Of a stretch of 64,000 bases of DNA, positions 1 to 10,749 are shown piece by piece; position 1 is the first letter of the stretch, and every line of letters starts with the position of its first letter. A model generated the notes under the pieces. That model did no database searches. It was not told the origin of the DNA and worked only from the letters and a program-made list of their open reading frames with translations. Both the position numbers and the translations under genes were made by a program. This stretch comes from Streptomyces mangrovi (lineage in GTDB: Bacteria > Actinomycetota > Actinomycetes > Streptomycetales > Streptomycetaceae), in assembly GCF_900114215.1 (NCBI RefSeq), contig NZ_FOSG01000006.1:186001-250000 (forward strand), in the 5' to 3' direction.

Positions 1-165
1 CCCGTCCACCGGTGCGCCGGACAGCCGGGCGAAGTCGAGCAACGATCCGGTCAGCGGCACCGCGCACGTCACCAGCAGCAGGCCCCACAGGTCGCGTTCG
101 GCCCGCCGCGCGCCGGCGGTACGCGCGGTGCCGCGCGCGGTGGTGTTCGGCGGGATGTGGGCCAC
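1..165 (-). CDS. Putative membrane protein, N-terminal part
   Basis: This reading frame starts with GTG at 165-163 and runs off the left edge after 55 codons, so only the N-terminus is visible. A GGGAG ribosome-binding site lies about 9 nt upstream of the GTG. The first ~30 residues are polar and Arg-rich, followed by a hydrophobic stretch (LLLVTCAVPL) that looks like the first membrane segment. No family can be named from this fragment. The assignment as coding rests on the start, the ribosome-binding site and the codon pattern. Confidence 0.55.
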   Translation of the reverse strand, partial: MAHIPPNTTARGTARTAGARRAERDLWGLLLVTCAVPLTGSLLDFARLSGAPVDG

Positions 166-391
166 GGGTGTGTCTCCCGTACGTCGGCGTCGGCTGATGG
201 CCGCGCTGTCGAGGACTGCTGGAAACGGCTCTCCTTGTCCGGGTAGCCGGTCGCGGGCGGCCGACACCTGCGAGGGCGGTATCCGGCCGCGAAGTCGCCC
301 GGATTCCTGTGGAGGAGCCCGCGGGAGCCCCACCGAACGGCCTGAGGGAGGAACCTCTGTGAGGCCGTGTCAGGGAGCGGCCGGGCCGGCC

Positions 392-2857
392 TCAGAAAAC
401 GTCCAGGGGGATCTCGGGAACGGCGCCCAGCGCCTGCTCGGTCCAGATGGTCTTGCCGGAAGGGGTGTAGCGGCTGCCCCAGCGGTGCGCGAGCTGGGCG
501 ATGAGGAACAGACCGCGGCCGCCCTCGTCGGTCAGCCGGGCCCGGCGCAGATGGGGCTGGGTCTGGCTGGGGTCGGAGACCTCGCAGATCAGGGTCTTGT
601 CCCTGATCAGCCGCAGCCCGATGGGGGAGCCGGCGTAACGGATGGCGTTGGTGACCAGCTCGCTGACGATCAGCTCGGTGGTGAAGGCCATCTCCTCCAG
701 GCCCCAGGCGGTGAGCTGGGTGGTGACCAGCTCGCGGGCCTGGCCGACGACGGTCGGGTCGGCGGTGAACCGCCAGGCCACGGTGGCGCCTTCGGGCAGT
801 GCCCGCACCCGGGCGACGAGAAGGGCGATGTCGTCGGCCGCCGGTTCGGTCAGGACCCGGTCGACGGCGGTGCGCCCGATGTCGGCGGGGGAGCCACCGG
901 CCTCCACCGCGGCGTGCAGGCTCTCGCGCAGCCGCCGCGTCAGGCCTTCGGACGACATCTCGTCGTGGGCCACCAACTGGTTGGTGTAGAAGGCCAGTAC
1001 GCTGCCCGGGCCCAGGTGGAGTTCGACGGGCTCGAAGGGCATGCCGCCCACCCCCAGCGCGGGACCGGGCTTGAGGTTTACGTGACGGGTGCGCCCTTCG
1101 GCACTGGTCAGGATCGGCGGTGGATGGCCGGCGCTGGCCATCGCGCAGCGCCCGGTGACCGGGTCGTAGACGCAGTACAGGCAGCTCGCCCCCACGACCC
1201 CGCCCGCGCTGCCGTCCGGCTGCGGTTCGGTGTAGGCCAGGCGGGTGGCCAGATCGTCGAGGTGGGTGAGGAGCTCCTCGGGAGGAAGGTCGAGGTCGGC
1301 GAGGGTCTGCACGGCGGTGCGCAGCCGGCCCATGGTGGCCGTCGCGCCCAGCCCGTGCCCGGCCACGTCGCCGATGACGAACGCGACCCGTGTGGAGGAC
1401 AGGGGGATGACGTCGTACCAGCTCCCGCCGATTCCCGCGGCGGTGCCGGCCGGTACGTAGGTGCCGGCGGTCTCGGCCGCGGTGAACTCCACTCCGGCCG
1501 GGGGCAGCAGACTGCGCTGCAGGGTCTCCACGGTACGCAGTTCGGAGGTGTAGCGGCGGGAGTTCTCCACGCTCAGCGCGGCCCGGGAGGCGATCTCCTC
1601 GGCCAGGGGGACGTCGCTCACACCGAAGGGGAGCCGTTCCCGGCCGCGCCACAGGCCCAGCACCCCCAGCACCCGTCCCCGGGCGCGCAGCGGGACGATC
1701 AGCGCCGAGGCGGCCGTCTCCGGGAACAGCAGCCGCTGCCGCTCCGGGTCGGGAGCCAGCCGCTTTCCCAGGTCGGCCAGATCGGGCACGAGCACGGCCT
1801 GGCCGTCGCGGAGGGCGTCGCTCTCCAGGTCCCTGGCGTGGACGGGGTCCCCGCGCTGGTACATTTCGGCCGGCCAGGCGGCGCCCCCCGGGGCCACCGC
1901 GATCCGGCGCAGCGGCGTCCCGGTGGAGAAAGCCCCGGGGTCGTCCCCCTCGATCACCTTCTCCACCAGATCCACACATGCGAGGTCCGCGAAGTCGGGC
2001 ACCAGAATGCGGGTCAGCTCCTCGGAGTTGCGGACGATGTCCAGGGTCTGCCCCAGTCGCGCGGCGGCGGCGTGCAGGAGGGCCAGCCGCCGCCGCGCGG
2101 TGTACTGCTCGGTGATGTCGGTGAAGACCGCGGCGACCCCGATGGCACGGCCGTGGTCGTCCTCGAGCCGGAAGGCCGAGGAGGACAGGATCCGCTCCTG
2201 GTCGGGAGCCTTCAGACGCCGCGCCGAGTGTTCCCAGTCGATGACCGCCTCGCCGGTCCGCAGGACGCGCCGCCACTGCTTCTCGACCGCGGCGGCGTCC
2301 TCCGGCACGAGGATCGAGCGCAGGTCCCGGCCTGGAGTGTGCTGCCAGGGCTTCGCGGGCAGCGGGATGCCGAAGAACTCCGAACCGAGGTTCGCGCGGG
2401 TCGTGCGCAGTTCGGTGTCGTGGACCACCAGGCCGATGCGGCTCTGCCCGAACAGGGCGCGGATGAGCGACTGGTCCTCCGTCCAGCGCCGCCCGGCGGT
2501 GGACGGGGCGGCGCACATCAGCAGGCGCGCCTCGCCGCCGGCGGGCAGCGGCAGCACCTCGGCGTCCACCTCGACCGGCGTGCCGTCCCGGTGGCGCAGG
2601 GTCGTGCGGAGTTCCAGGGGCTCGGAACCGAGGTGGCCGGCAGCTCTGCCCCAGGGGCCGGGCGTGGTGGCGAACTCCGCCATCGGCCGCCCGCGGACCT
2701 GGTCGGCCGGGCGGCCGATCAGGTCCAGCACGCCGGCCGTGCACCGCAGCACGGTCCCCTCCCCGTCCATCACGAACACCACCGGGCCGCCCCGCGCGGG
2801 GCCGTCACCGGCGTCGTGGCGATCTGTGGTCGGGCTCACTCGGCTGCCTCGCTCCAT
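392..2857 (-). CDS. PAS-GAF-PP2C (SpoIIE-type) phosphatase with C-terminal anti-sigma-type ATPase
   Basis: This is a multidomain signalling phosphatase of the RsbU/SpoIIE class, predicted to act in the cytosol on STAS-type anti-sigma antagonists. An N-terminal PAS region (about 25-140) and a second PAS-like region are followed by a GAF domain (about 255-420). The PP2C/SpoIIE core (about 445-660) carries GGSWYD and VIGDVAGHG. The C-terminal HATPase_c domain (about 690-815) has an N box in VSELVTNAIRYAG and a G box in DEGGRGLFLI. The 821-residue length fits Streptomyces proteins that join phosphatase and RsbW-like kinase in one chain. The ATG at 2857 is used here, but a GTG at 2839 has a better-placed GAGG and is an alternative start. 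A possible sigma-B-type promoter lies upstream at 2965-2990. Confidence 0.93.
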   Translation of the reverse strand: MERGSRVSPTTDRHDAGDGPARGGPVVFVMDGEGTVLRCTAGVLDLIGRPADQVRGRPMAEFATTPGPWGRAAGHLGSEPLELRTTLRHRDGTPVEVDAEVLPLPAGGEARLLMCAAPSTAGRRWTEDQSLIRALFGQSRIGLVVHDTELRTTRANLGSEFFGIPLPAKPWQHTPGRDLRSILVPEDAAAVEKQWRRVLRTGEAVIDWEHSARRLKAPDQERILSSSAFRLEDDHGRAIGVAAVFTDITEQYTARRRLALLHAAAARLGQTLDIVRNSEELTRILVPDFADLACVDLVEKVIEGDDPGAFSTGTPLRRIAVAPGGAAWPAEMYQRGDPVHARDLESDALRDGQAVLVPDLADLGKRLAPDPERQRLLFPETAASALIVPLRARGRVLGVLGLWRGRERLPFGVSDVPLAEEIASRAALSVENSRRYTSELRTVETLQRSLLPPAGVEFTAAETAGTYVPAGTAAGIGGSWYDVIPLSSTRVAFVIGDVAGHGLGATATMGRLRTAVQTLADLDLPPEELLTHLDDLATRLAYTEPQPDGSAGGVVGASCLYCVYDPVTGRCAMASAGHPPPILTSAEGRTRHVNLKPGPALGVGGMPFEPVELHLGPGSVLAFYTNQLVAHDEMSSEGLTRRLRESLHAAVEAGGSPADIGRTAVDRVLTEPAADDIALLVARVRALPEGATVAWRFTADPTVVGQARELVTTQLTAWGLEEMAFTTELIVSELVTNAIRYAGSPIGLRLIRDKTLICEVSDPSQTQPHLRRARLTDEGGRGLFLIAQLAHRWGSRYTPSGKTIWTEQALGAVPEIPLDVF

Positions 2858-2964
2858 GGGAGTGCGACGCTACTTCCGGTCATTCAACCCCGGCCGGAGC
2901 CTGTGCGCATGACGGCGGCCGTCCGCGTACCGGCCCGGCGGGGCGCATACCGCGAGGACAGACG

Positions 2965-2990
2965 GTTACCCCGTGATCCGGGCGGGAATC
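2965..2990 (-). promoter_or_regulatory. Candidate sigma-B-type promoter of the PP2C phosphatase gene
   Basis: Read on the minus strand, GATT (2990-2987) is separated by 15 bp from GGGTAAC (2971-2965). This matches the loose Streptomyces stress-sigma pattern GNNT-N14-16-GGGTAY and gives a leader of about 105 nt. The spacer contains a GTGAT/ATCAC dyad. The motif is short and the genome is G-rich, so a chance match is quite possible. Confidence 0.3.
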
Positions 2991-3078
2991 ACGGTGCCGC
3001 TCAGGTGCCGCCCGCGTATCGCCGGAGGGCGGCGGAGGAGCGGGGGAAGGAAGGGAAGACGCGACGGGAGGAGGCGCC

Positions 3079-3645
3079 ATGACGGAGGGCCCGGAGCCGG
3101 CTTCGGTCCTGTACACCGTGGGGCACGGCACGGCGGACCGGGAGAGGCTGGCCGTACTGCTGGCGGAGGCGGGCATCGCCCTGGTGGTGGACGTCCGCAC
3201 CGCCCCGGGCAGCCGCCGCGACCCGGACCTCGCCCGTGACAGGCTCGCGCGGTGGCTGCCCGCACACGGCATCGGCTACCGCTGGGAGAAGGCGCTGGGC
3301 GGTTTCCGCAGGCCCCCGGACGACTCGCCCGACACCGTGTGGCGCAACGCCTCCTTCCGCGGATACGCCGCCCACACCCGGGATCCCTCCTTCCGGGAGG
3401 CGCTGGACGGGGTGCTGAGGGACGCCGCACGGAACGCCACGGTGGTCATGTGCTCCGAGTCGGTGTGGTGGCGCTGCCACCGCCGGCTGATCGCCGACGC
3501 CGCGGTCCTGACCTCGGGAGCGGACGTACGGCACCTGATGCACGACGGCAGGCTCATGCCGCACCGGCCGACACCGGGGGCGCGGCTGCGGGAGGACGGC
3601 CTACTGGTCTACGACGACCTGGCCGCCGCCGACGGGGACCGGTGA
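3079..3645 (+). CDS. DUF488 domain-containing protein
   Basis: This 188-residue cytosolic protein has the DUF488 pattern: an early LYTVGHGT segment, LVVDVRTAPGSRR near residue 40, and the conserved VVMCSES-x-CHR region near residue 120, where the Cys and Cys-His residues sit. The family has no established reaction, and the conserved CSE/CHR signature is its main diagnostic. The ATG at 3079 is preceded by GGGAGGAGGCGCC, a strong ribosome-binding site. The gene is convergent with the downstream permease gene, and the two are separated by a hairpin terminator. Confidence 0.88.
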   Translation: MTEGPEPASVLYTVGHGTADRERLAVLLAEAGIALVVDVRTAPGSRRDPDLARDRLARWLPAHGIGYRWEKALGGFRRPPDDSPDTVWRNASFRGYAAHTRDPSFREALDGVLRDAARNATVVMCSESVWWRCHRRLIADAAVLTSGADVRHLMHDGRLMPHRPTPGARLREDGLLVYDDLAAADGDR

Positions 3646-3691
3646 CGGCCCCGCACCGGCGGCGGGCCGGCTGCGGGCCGATGCGGGGCCG
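3646..3691. terminator. Bidirectional hairpin terminator
   Basis: The arms CGGCCCCGCA (3646-3655) and TGCGGGGCCG (3682-3691) are perfect inverted repeats, with a GC-rich loop that can fold further. The structure sits exactly between the convergent DUF488 and permease genes. There is no U-tract, which is common in Streptomyces. Confidence 0.6.
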
Positions 3692-3694
3692 GGC

Positions 3695-5119
<1,425 letters not shown>

Positions 5120-5283
5120 GAACCTCTCCGTTCCCGTGTTCGCATCGCCGGTCGCCCCGCCCGCGACGGCCGACGGCGGTCAGAGACACCGTCACCCTGC
5201 CCCGCCCCGCTCCTCCCGACACGTGAGGAGCGGGGCCGGGGGAGCGGCGGGAAGGGGCGAGAAGGCGTTTCGGAACCCGCATA

Positions 5284-5297
5284 TGGAAGCGCTCCCA
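5284..5297. promoter_or_regulatory. CebR-type operator, one mismatch
   Basis: TGGAAGCGCTCCCA differs at one base from the perfect CebR palindrome found 150 bp away. It lies about 165 bp upstream of the permease start and may control that gene. CebR is the LacI-family cello-oligosaccharide repressor of Streptomyces. Confidence 0.65.
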
Positions 5298-5404
5298 TGA
5301 AAACGCCGGCGGGGGTGACGCCTCCGGGGGGTGTCGCGATGCCCGGGCTGTCGCCTCACGCCTGTTCACGAAGGCGTCGCCGTTCGGCTACCGCGCAGTT
5401 TCCC

Positions 5405-5432
5405 TTGACGCCGGACTCAGTGTCGCTACTCT
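5405..5432 (+). promoter_or_regulatory. Promoter of the GH6 cellulase gene
   Basis: A -35 box TTGACG (5405-5410) and a -10 box TACTCT (5427-5432) are separated by 16 bp. The predicted transcription start falls inside the CebR operator at 5436-5449, so a bound repressor would block initiation. The leader to the ATG at 5693 would be about 250 nt; I saw no clear structured element in it. Confidence 0.6.
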
Positions 5433-5435
5433 TTC

Positions 5436-5449
5436 TGGGAGCGCTCCCA
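5436..5449. promoter_or_regulatory. Perfect CebR operator
   Basis: TGGGAGCGCTCCCA is the exact 14-bp CebR palindrome known from Streptomyces cellulose and cellobiose genes. It overlaps the predicted start point of the GH6 promoter. Confidence 0.88.
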
Positions 5450-5536
5450 TCAAGTGTTCCAGATCACATGCTCCGGGTCGGCGGTCGGCCGCCGACGGTC
5501 GGCGTCCACCGTGGCACCGCACCGCCGACCCGGTGA

Positions 5537-6688
<1,152 letters not shown>

Positions 6689-6720
6689 ACGGCGGCGGAA
6701 CGGCCGAGAGAGGACACTTC

Positions 6721-7161
6721 ATGGAACTGCTGGACAGGCACAGGGACCATGTGCTCGGGCTCTACCGGGTGGTGGTGGGGCTGCTGTTCGCCTGCCACGG
6801 TGCGGCGACCCTGTTCGATGTGCTCGGCGGACCGCACGGCGGCCAGGCGCCCGGGGTCGGCCAGTGGCCCGCCTGGTGGGCAGCCGTCATTCAGCTCGTC
6901 GGCGGCGGACTGGTGATGTTGGGAGCCGGTACCCGCATCGCCGCGCTGCTCTGCTCCGGCTCGATGGCGTACGCCTACTTCGTCAAGCACCAGACCGAGG
7001 CGCTCTTCCCCATGCAGAACGGCGGGGAGGCGGCGGCGATGTTCTGCTGGGCCTTCCTCCTCATCGCCGCGCTCGGCCCCGGCGCGTGGGCGCTGGGTTC
7101 CCTGTTCGCGCGCACCGACCGTGCCGGCCGCGGCGAGGGAGTGCGGGTGACCGCTGCCTGA
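6721..7161 (+). CDS. DoxX family membrane protein
   Basis: This 146-residue inner-membrane protein has four hydrophobic segments and the DoxX pattern: GLLFACHGAATLF near residue 20, IQLVGGGLVMLGAGTR near 60, and a FVKHQTEALFPMQNGGEAA loop before the third helix. DoxX proteins are membrane partners in redox homeostasis, with no firm reaction assigned here. It starts 32 bp after the cellulase stop, behind an AGAGGA site, so the two genes may share a transcript although no functional link is evident. Confidence 0.88.
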   Translation: MELLDRHRDHVLGLYRVVVGLLFACHGAATLFDVLGGPHGGQAPGVGQWPAWWAAVIQLVGGGLVMLGAGTRIAALLCSGSMAYAYFVKHQTEALFPMQNGGEAAAMFCWAFLLIAALGPGAWALGSLFARTDRAGRGEGVRVTAA

Positions 7162-7202
7162 GGCGTCCGCCACCGGGCGGTGCGCACGGCCGTCGCCGGG
7201 TC

Positions 7203-7234
7203 CCGCGGCGGGGTCCCGCGGGACCCCGCCGCGG
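7203..7234. terminator. Bidirectional hairpin terminator
   Basis: A perfect 14-bp stem, CCGCGGCGGGGTCC with its complement, closes a CGCG loop between the convergent DoxX and ROK genes. Confidence 0.75.
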
Positions 7235-7260
7235 TGGGCGCTCCCGCCGTACGGACCGGC

Positions 7261-8544
7261 TCAGGCGCTGGACCGCTCCACCGGGGCGGGCTCGGAGTCG
7301 GCGAGGTTCTCCGGCAGGCGCAGCCCCTGGCGCAGCGGTACGAGTTCCGACTGCAGCACCAGGGCCGCGGCGCCGATCGCGGGCGCGGTGGCGGCCGATC
7401 GGGAGAGCCGGACGGCGACGGGGTGCGCCGCGCGGGAGAAGAAGGCGCGGTCCAGCTCCTCCCGCACCACCGGCAGGTACACCGAACCCGCGATCGCCAG
7501 GCTCGGACCGGTGAGCACCAGCAGTTCCAGGTCCATGATGTTGGCCAGGGTGCGGGCGGCCACCGCCAGATAGCGCGCCGAGCGCTCCAGCAGGGCGCGC
7601 GCCCCCGGTTCACCGCGGCGCGCGGCGCGGGTGACGGCGGCGAAGTCCGCGGTCACCGACGACCGGCGGCGCCCGGAGCCGCCGTCCAGCCCGGCCGCGC
7701 GGGCCAGGGCCCGGTCGGCGCGGGCGGCGGCGACGACGGCGGAGGGACCGGCCAGGGCCTCGACGCAGCCCCTGGCCCCGCACCAGCACCGAGGGCCGTC
7801 CACGGCCAGGCAGCTGTGCCCGATCTCGCCGGCGTTGCCGCTGGCTCCGCGGTAGGCCATCCCGTCCACCAGCAGGCCCGCGCCGATGCCGGTGCCCATG
7901 TACAGCGCGGCGAAGGTCGCGGACGCGCCGACACCCCCGGACCAGTGCTCGCCCAGGGCCGCGGCCGTGGCGTCGTTGTCGGAGACCACCGGCAGCCCGG
8001 TGGCCTCCTGAAGAGCCCGGTCGAGGGGGAAGTCCTCCCAGTGCCGCATCAGGGGCGGGGTCAGCCGCATTCCGCTGGTGGGCGTCAGGGGGCCGGGGGA
8101 GACCAGGCCCAGGCCGAGCACCCGTTCGCGCCCGACGCCGACGCCCTCGACGAGGGCGCCGACCTCGCCCGCCATGCGCTCGACGACGGCCGGGGGGTCC
8201 TCGGCCCCCGCGCCCGCGCGGGACATCCTGGCGACGACCGAGCCGCCGAGGTTGGTGAGGACGTAGGTGATGCCCGCGTGGTCGAGGTGGACTCCGACCG
8301 CGTACCGGGAGGACTGGTTGAGCTGGAGCAGGACGCGGCGCTTGCCGCCGGTGGACTCCGCGCGCCCGGTCTCCACCACCAGTCCGTCGTCGATGAGGCG
8401 GCGTACGACGGTCGAGATCGTCGCGCCGGTGAACCCGGTGGCGTTGATGAGACCGACCCGGCTGATGGTGCCCGCCGCGCGGATCACGTCGAGGACGGCC
8501 GCCCTGCTGCTCGCATGGGCCGTGGCCCGAGCCGGTCCGCTCAC
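7261..8544 (-). CDS. ROK family transcriptional repressor
   Basis: This 427-residue protein has an N-terminal winged helix (about 15-75, with ISRVGLINATGFTGATISTVVRRL) followed by a ROK sugar-kinase-like domain. The ATP-site glycine motif is seen in GMAYRGASGNAGEIGH, and the zinc-binding ROK cysteines are present in CWCGARGCVEAL. Proteins of this class are sugar-responsive repressors. The GTG at 8544 is chosen because GGAGGAACCA precedes it and the helix-turn-helix starts soon after; longer in-frame starts up to 8811 add only low-complexity Arg/Gly sequence. It is divergent from the ABC transporter operon, and an AT-rich operator-like sequence overlaps its own promoter. It most likely controls the transporter, alpha-galactosidase and beta-mannosidase. 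Confidence 0.93.
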   Translation of the reverse strand: MSGPARATAHASSRAAVLDVIRAAGTISRVGLINATGFTGATISTVVRRLIDDGLVVETGRAESTGGKRRVLLQLNQSSRYAVGVHLDHAGITYVLTNLGGSVVARMSRAGAGAEDPPAVVERMAGEVGALVEGVGVGRERVLGLGLVSPGPLTPTSGMRLTPPLMRHWEDFPLDRALQEATGLPVVSDNDATAAALGEHWSGGVGASATFAALYMGTGIGAGLLVDGMAYRGASGNAGEIGHSCLAVDGPRCWCGARGCVEALAGPSAVVAAARADRALARAAGLDGGSGRRRSSVTADFAAVTRAARRGEPGARALLERSARYLAVAARTLANIMDLELLVLTGPSLAIAGSVYLPVVREELDRAFFSRAAHPVAVRLSRSAATAPAIGAAALVLQSELVPLRQGLRLPENLADSEPAPVERSSA

Positions 8545-8626
8545 TGGTTCCTCCGCCCGCGCCCCGCCGAGGGGCGGGAGCGCTGTCGATGTGCTCCGCG
8601 CGGTCCGCGCCGCGCGTGTACGAATC

Positions 8627-8657
8627 GTTAGTTTATTTACCTGTCGAAGGCGGGCAA
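8627..8657 (-). promoter_or_regulatory. ROK gene promoter with overlapping operator
   Basis: On the minus strand a TTGCCC box (8657-8652) and a TAAACT box (8635-8630) are 16 bp apart. The AT-rich GTTAGTTTATTTAC (8627-8640) covers the -10 region and strongly resembles XylR/ROK half-sites of the TTAGTTTATTT type. Autoregulation by the ROK repressor is the likely role. The 415-bp gap 8545-8959 holds this element and the transporter promoter; I saw nothing else in it. Confidence 0.55.
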
Positions 8658-8846
8658 GTGCCCGTCCGCCCCCGGTGTCCGTCCGCTCCGGCGTCCGGCG
8701 CCTCTTCCCGCGAACGGCCCCCGCCCGGCCTCTCCCCTCGTATTCTTCCCCCGTACCTGTCCCGGCGCCCGGCCGGTCGCTGCCCGGCCCCCGTCCGGCT
8801 CCCGGTCTCACTTGTGTCTCTGTGGCCCGGTGGCGCCGCAGGAGTA

Positions 8847-8877
8847 TTGACTTTCTTTCTTCGGCGACTTAAGAATC
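8847..8877 (+). promoter_or_regulatory. ABC transporter promoter with ROK-type operator
   Basis: The -35 box TTGACT (8847-8852) and the -10 box TAAGAA (8870-8875) are 17 bp apart. The spacer begins TTCTTTCTTCGG and is nearly identical to the spacer of the promoter at 17060-17090. Such conservation between unrelated upstream regions marks a shared operator, most likely bound by the adjacent ROK repressor. Confidence 0.7.
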
Positions 8878-8959
8878 GCCCCACTGAGCGACCCGCCGCC
8901 CGCGGGGCGGTCGAACGGCACAGGGACGTGCCCCTCCAGGACGAGAGGAACCATCCACC

Positions 8960-10648
8960 ATGTTCCAGCAAGCAAGACGCCGCCGTGCGCGCGTCGCAGC
9001 GGCCGGGATGGCCGCGATCGCCCTGCTGGCCACGGCCTGCTCGGGATCGGGCGGCAGCGGCGGCGGCGCCAAGGACGAGACCCTGGTGGTCTTCACGGGG
9101 CAGGCGGGTGACTACCAGGCCAACTTCAACCCGTTCTCGCCGACCATGAACGAGGGAGCGGGCACGATCTTCGAGTCGCTCTTCTACTTCAACCAGGTCC
9201 GCGACGAGCCGGCCGAGCCGCTGCTGGGCACCGAGTACTCCTGGAACGAGGACGGCACCGAGCTCTCGGTGACCCTGCGCGAGGGCGTCAAGTGGTCGGA
9301 CGGCGAGGAGTTCACCGCCGACGACGTGGTCTTCACACTGGACATGATCTCCAAGTACAAGGAGATGAACGGCACCGGCTACAAGGGCAGGGCCGAGGCC
9401 GTCGACGACACCCATGTGAAGATCACCTTCGACGAGCCGTCCTACATGGACGGTCCGCAGATCCTGGGCAAGATCTTCATCGTCCCCGAGCACATCTGGA
9501 AGGGCTTCGAGGAGCCCTCGAAGAACACCGTCACCGAGCCCGTCGGCACCGGCCCCTACCTGCTGGGCGACTTCAAGGGCCAGGCCTTCACCCTCAAGGC
9601 CAACTCCGGCTACTGGGACGGTGAGCCGGCCGTCAGGCAGGTCCGCTACATCGCCCTGTCGGGCAACCAGGCCGGCGCGGACGCGCTGAAGGCGGGGAAG
9701 ATCGACTGGCAGACCGGCCCGGTCCCGGACATGAAGAACGTGGAGAAGAACTACCCGGGCTACAAGGCCGTCACCGTACCCATCAACCAGACCGCCCTGA
9801 TGACCTGCTCCGACGCGGAGATGGGCTGCGAGGGCCCGCAGACGGACCCCGCGGTGCGCAAGGCGATCTACTACGCCATGGACCGCTCCCAGATCAACTC
9901 GCTGGCCTTCCAGGACACCTCCAGCCAGATATCGCCCGGGTTCGCGCTGGTGGAGAGCAACGAGGAGCTCGTCTCCGACAAGCTCGAGGAGAACCTGGCC
10001 CCGATGAAGCCGGACGTCTCCAGGGCCACACGGCTGCTGGAGCAGGCCGGCTGGACCAAGGGCCCGGACGGCTTCTACGCCAAGGACGGGAAGAAGCTGT
10101 CCCTGACCGTCCGGGTCGTCTCCGGCTGGACCGACTACATCACCGCCGTCGACACCATGGCCGAGCAGCTCAAGAAGGCCGGCATCAAGCTGACCTCCCA
10201 GCAGTCCTCCTGGAACGAGTGGTCCGAGGCCCGCGGGCAGGGCGAGTACCAGCTGCTGATCGACTCGCTGTACCCCGGGCCGACGCCCGACCCCTACTAC
10301 ACCTACAGCTACTTCTTCAGCAGCGAGACCACCGCGAAGGTCGGCGAGACGGCGAACCCGAACTTCGCCCGCTACAGCGACCCGCGGGTGGACAGGGCGC
10401 TGGAGGAGCTGAAGAAGCTCTCCCCCGAGGCGGCCGAGCAGCGCCAGAGGCAGTACGACGTCATCCAGACCCGGATCGAGGAGGACATGCCCTACATCCC
10501 GGTCCTCACCGCCGGCACCACCAGCGAATACCACGACTCCAAGTTCGAGGGCTGGCCGACGGAGTACAACCTCTACGCCGTCCCGGCGGTCTGGAGCCGT
10601 CCCGACCAGGCCCAGATCTACAAGGCCCTCAAGCCCGCCGGCAAGTGA
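8960..10648 (+). CDS. Family 5 solute-binding lipoprotein of an oligosaccharide-type ABC transporter
   Basis: This 562-residue lipoprotein would be anchored outside the membrane and deliver ligand to the permeases encoded downstream. Residues 1-28 form a lipoprotein signal ending ALLATAC, followed by a Gly/Ser linker. The mature part is an SBP_bac_5 (peptide/oligosaccharide) domain with TLREGVKWSDGEEFTADDVVFT near residue 105, of which the WSDG segment is typical. Family 5 proteins bind peptides, but some, such as those of Thermotoga mannoside loci, bind beta-mannosides. The location beside alpha-galactosidase and beta-mannosidase genes favours galactomanno-oligosaccharides. It is the first gene of a four-gene operon. 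Confidence 0.93.
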   Translation: MFQQARRRRARVAAAGMAAIALLATACSGSGGSGGGAKDETLVVFTGQAGDYQANFNPFSPTMNEGAGTIFESLFYFNQVRDEPAEPLLGTEYSWNEDGTELSVTLREGVKWSDGEEFTADDVVFTLDMISKYKEMNGTGYKGRAEAVDDTHVKITFDEPSYMDGPQILGKIFIVPEHIWKGFEEPSKNTVTEPVGTGPYLLGDFKGQAFTLKANSGYWDGEPAVRQVRYIALSGNQAGADALKAGKIDWQTGPVPDMKNVEKNYPGYKAVTVPINQTALMTCSDAEMGCEGPQTDPAVRKAIYYAMDRSQINSLAFQDTSSQISPGFALVESNEELVSDKLEENLAPMKPDVSRATRLLEQAGWTKGPDGFYAKDGKKLSLTVRVVSGWTDYITAVDTMAEQLKKAGIKLTSQQSSWNEWSEARGQGEYQLLIDSLYPGPTPDPYYTYSYFFSSETTAKVGETANPNFARYSDPRVDRALEELKKLSPEAAEQRQRQYDVIQTRIEEDMPYIPVLTAGTTSEYHDSKFEGWPTEYNLYAVPAVWSRPDQAQIYKALKPAGK

Positions 10649-10749
10649 CGACCCGACGGCCGGTGCGGCGGTCGGCGCGACGGTCGGCGCGGTGGTGACA
10701 CGGCAGTGAACGGTTCCGAGGAGGAGCAGACAGTGATAGGCGGAGATCG

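Noticed and set aside
128..3082. Very long open frames on the strand opposite or out of frame with known genes
   Set aside because: They lie antisense or out of frame to genes with clear domains and read as Gly/Arg/Pro-rich sequence, the usual artefact of high-GC codon bias.
8576..8590. GGGAGCGCTGTC resembling a CebR operator half
   Set aside because: Only one half matches the palindrome, so it is not called.
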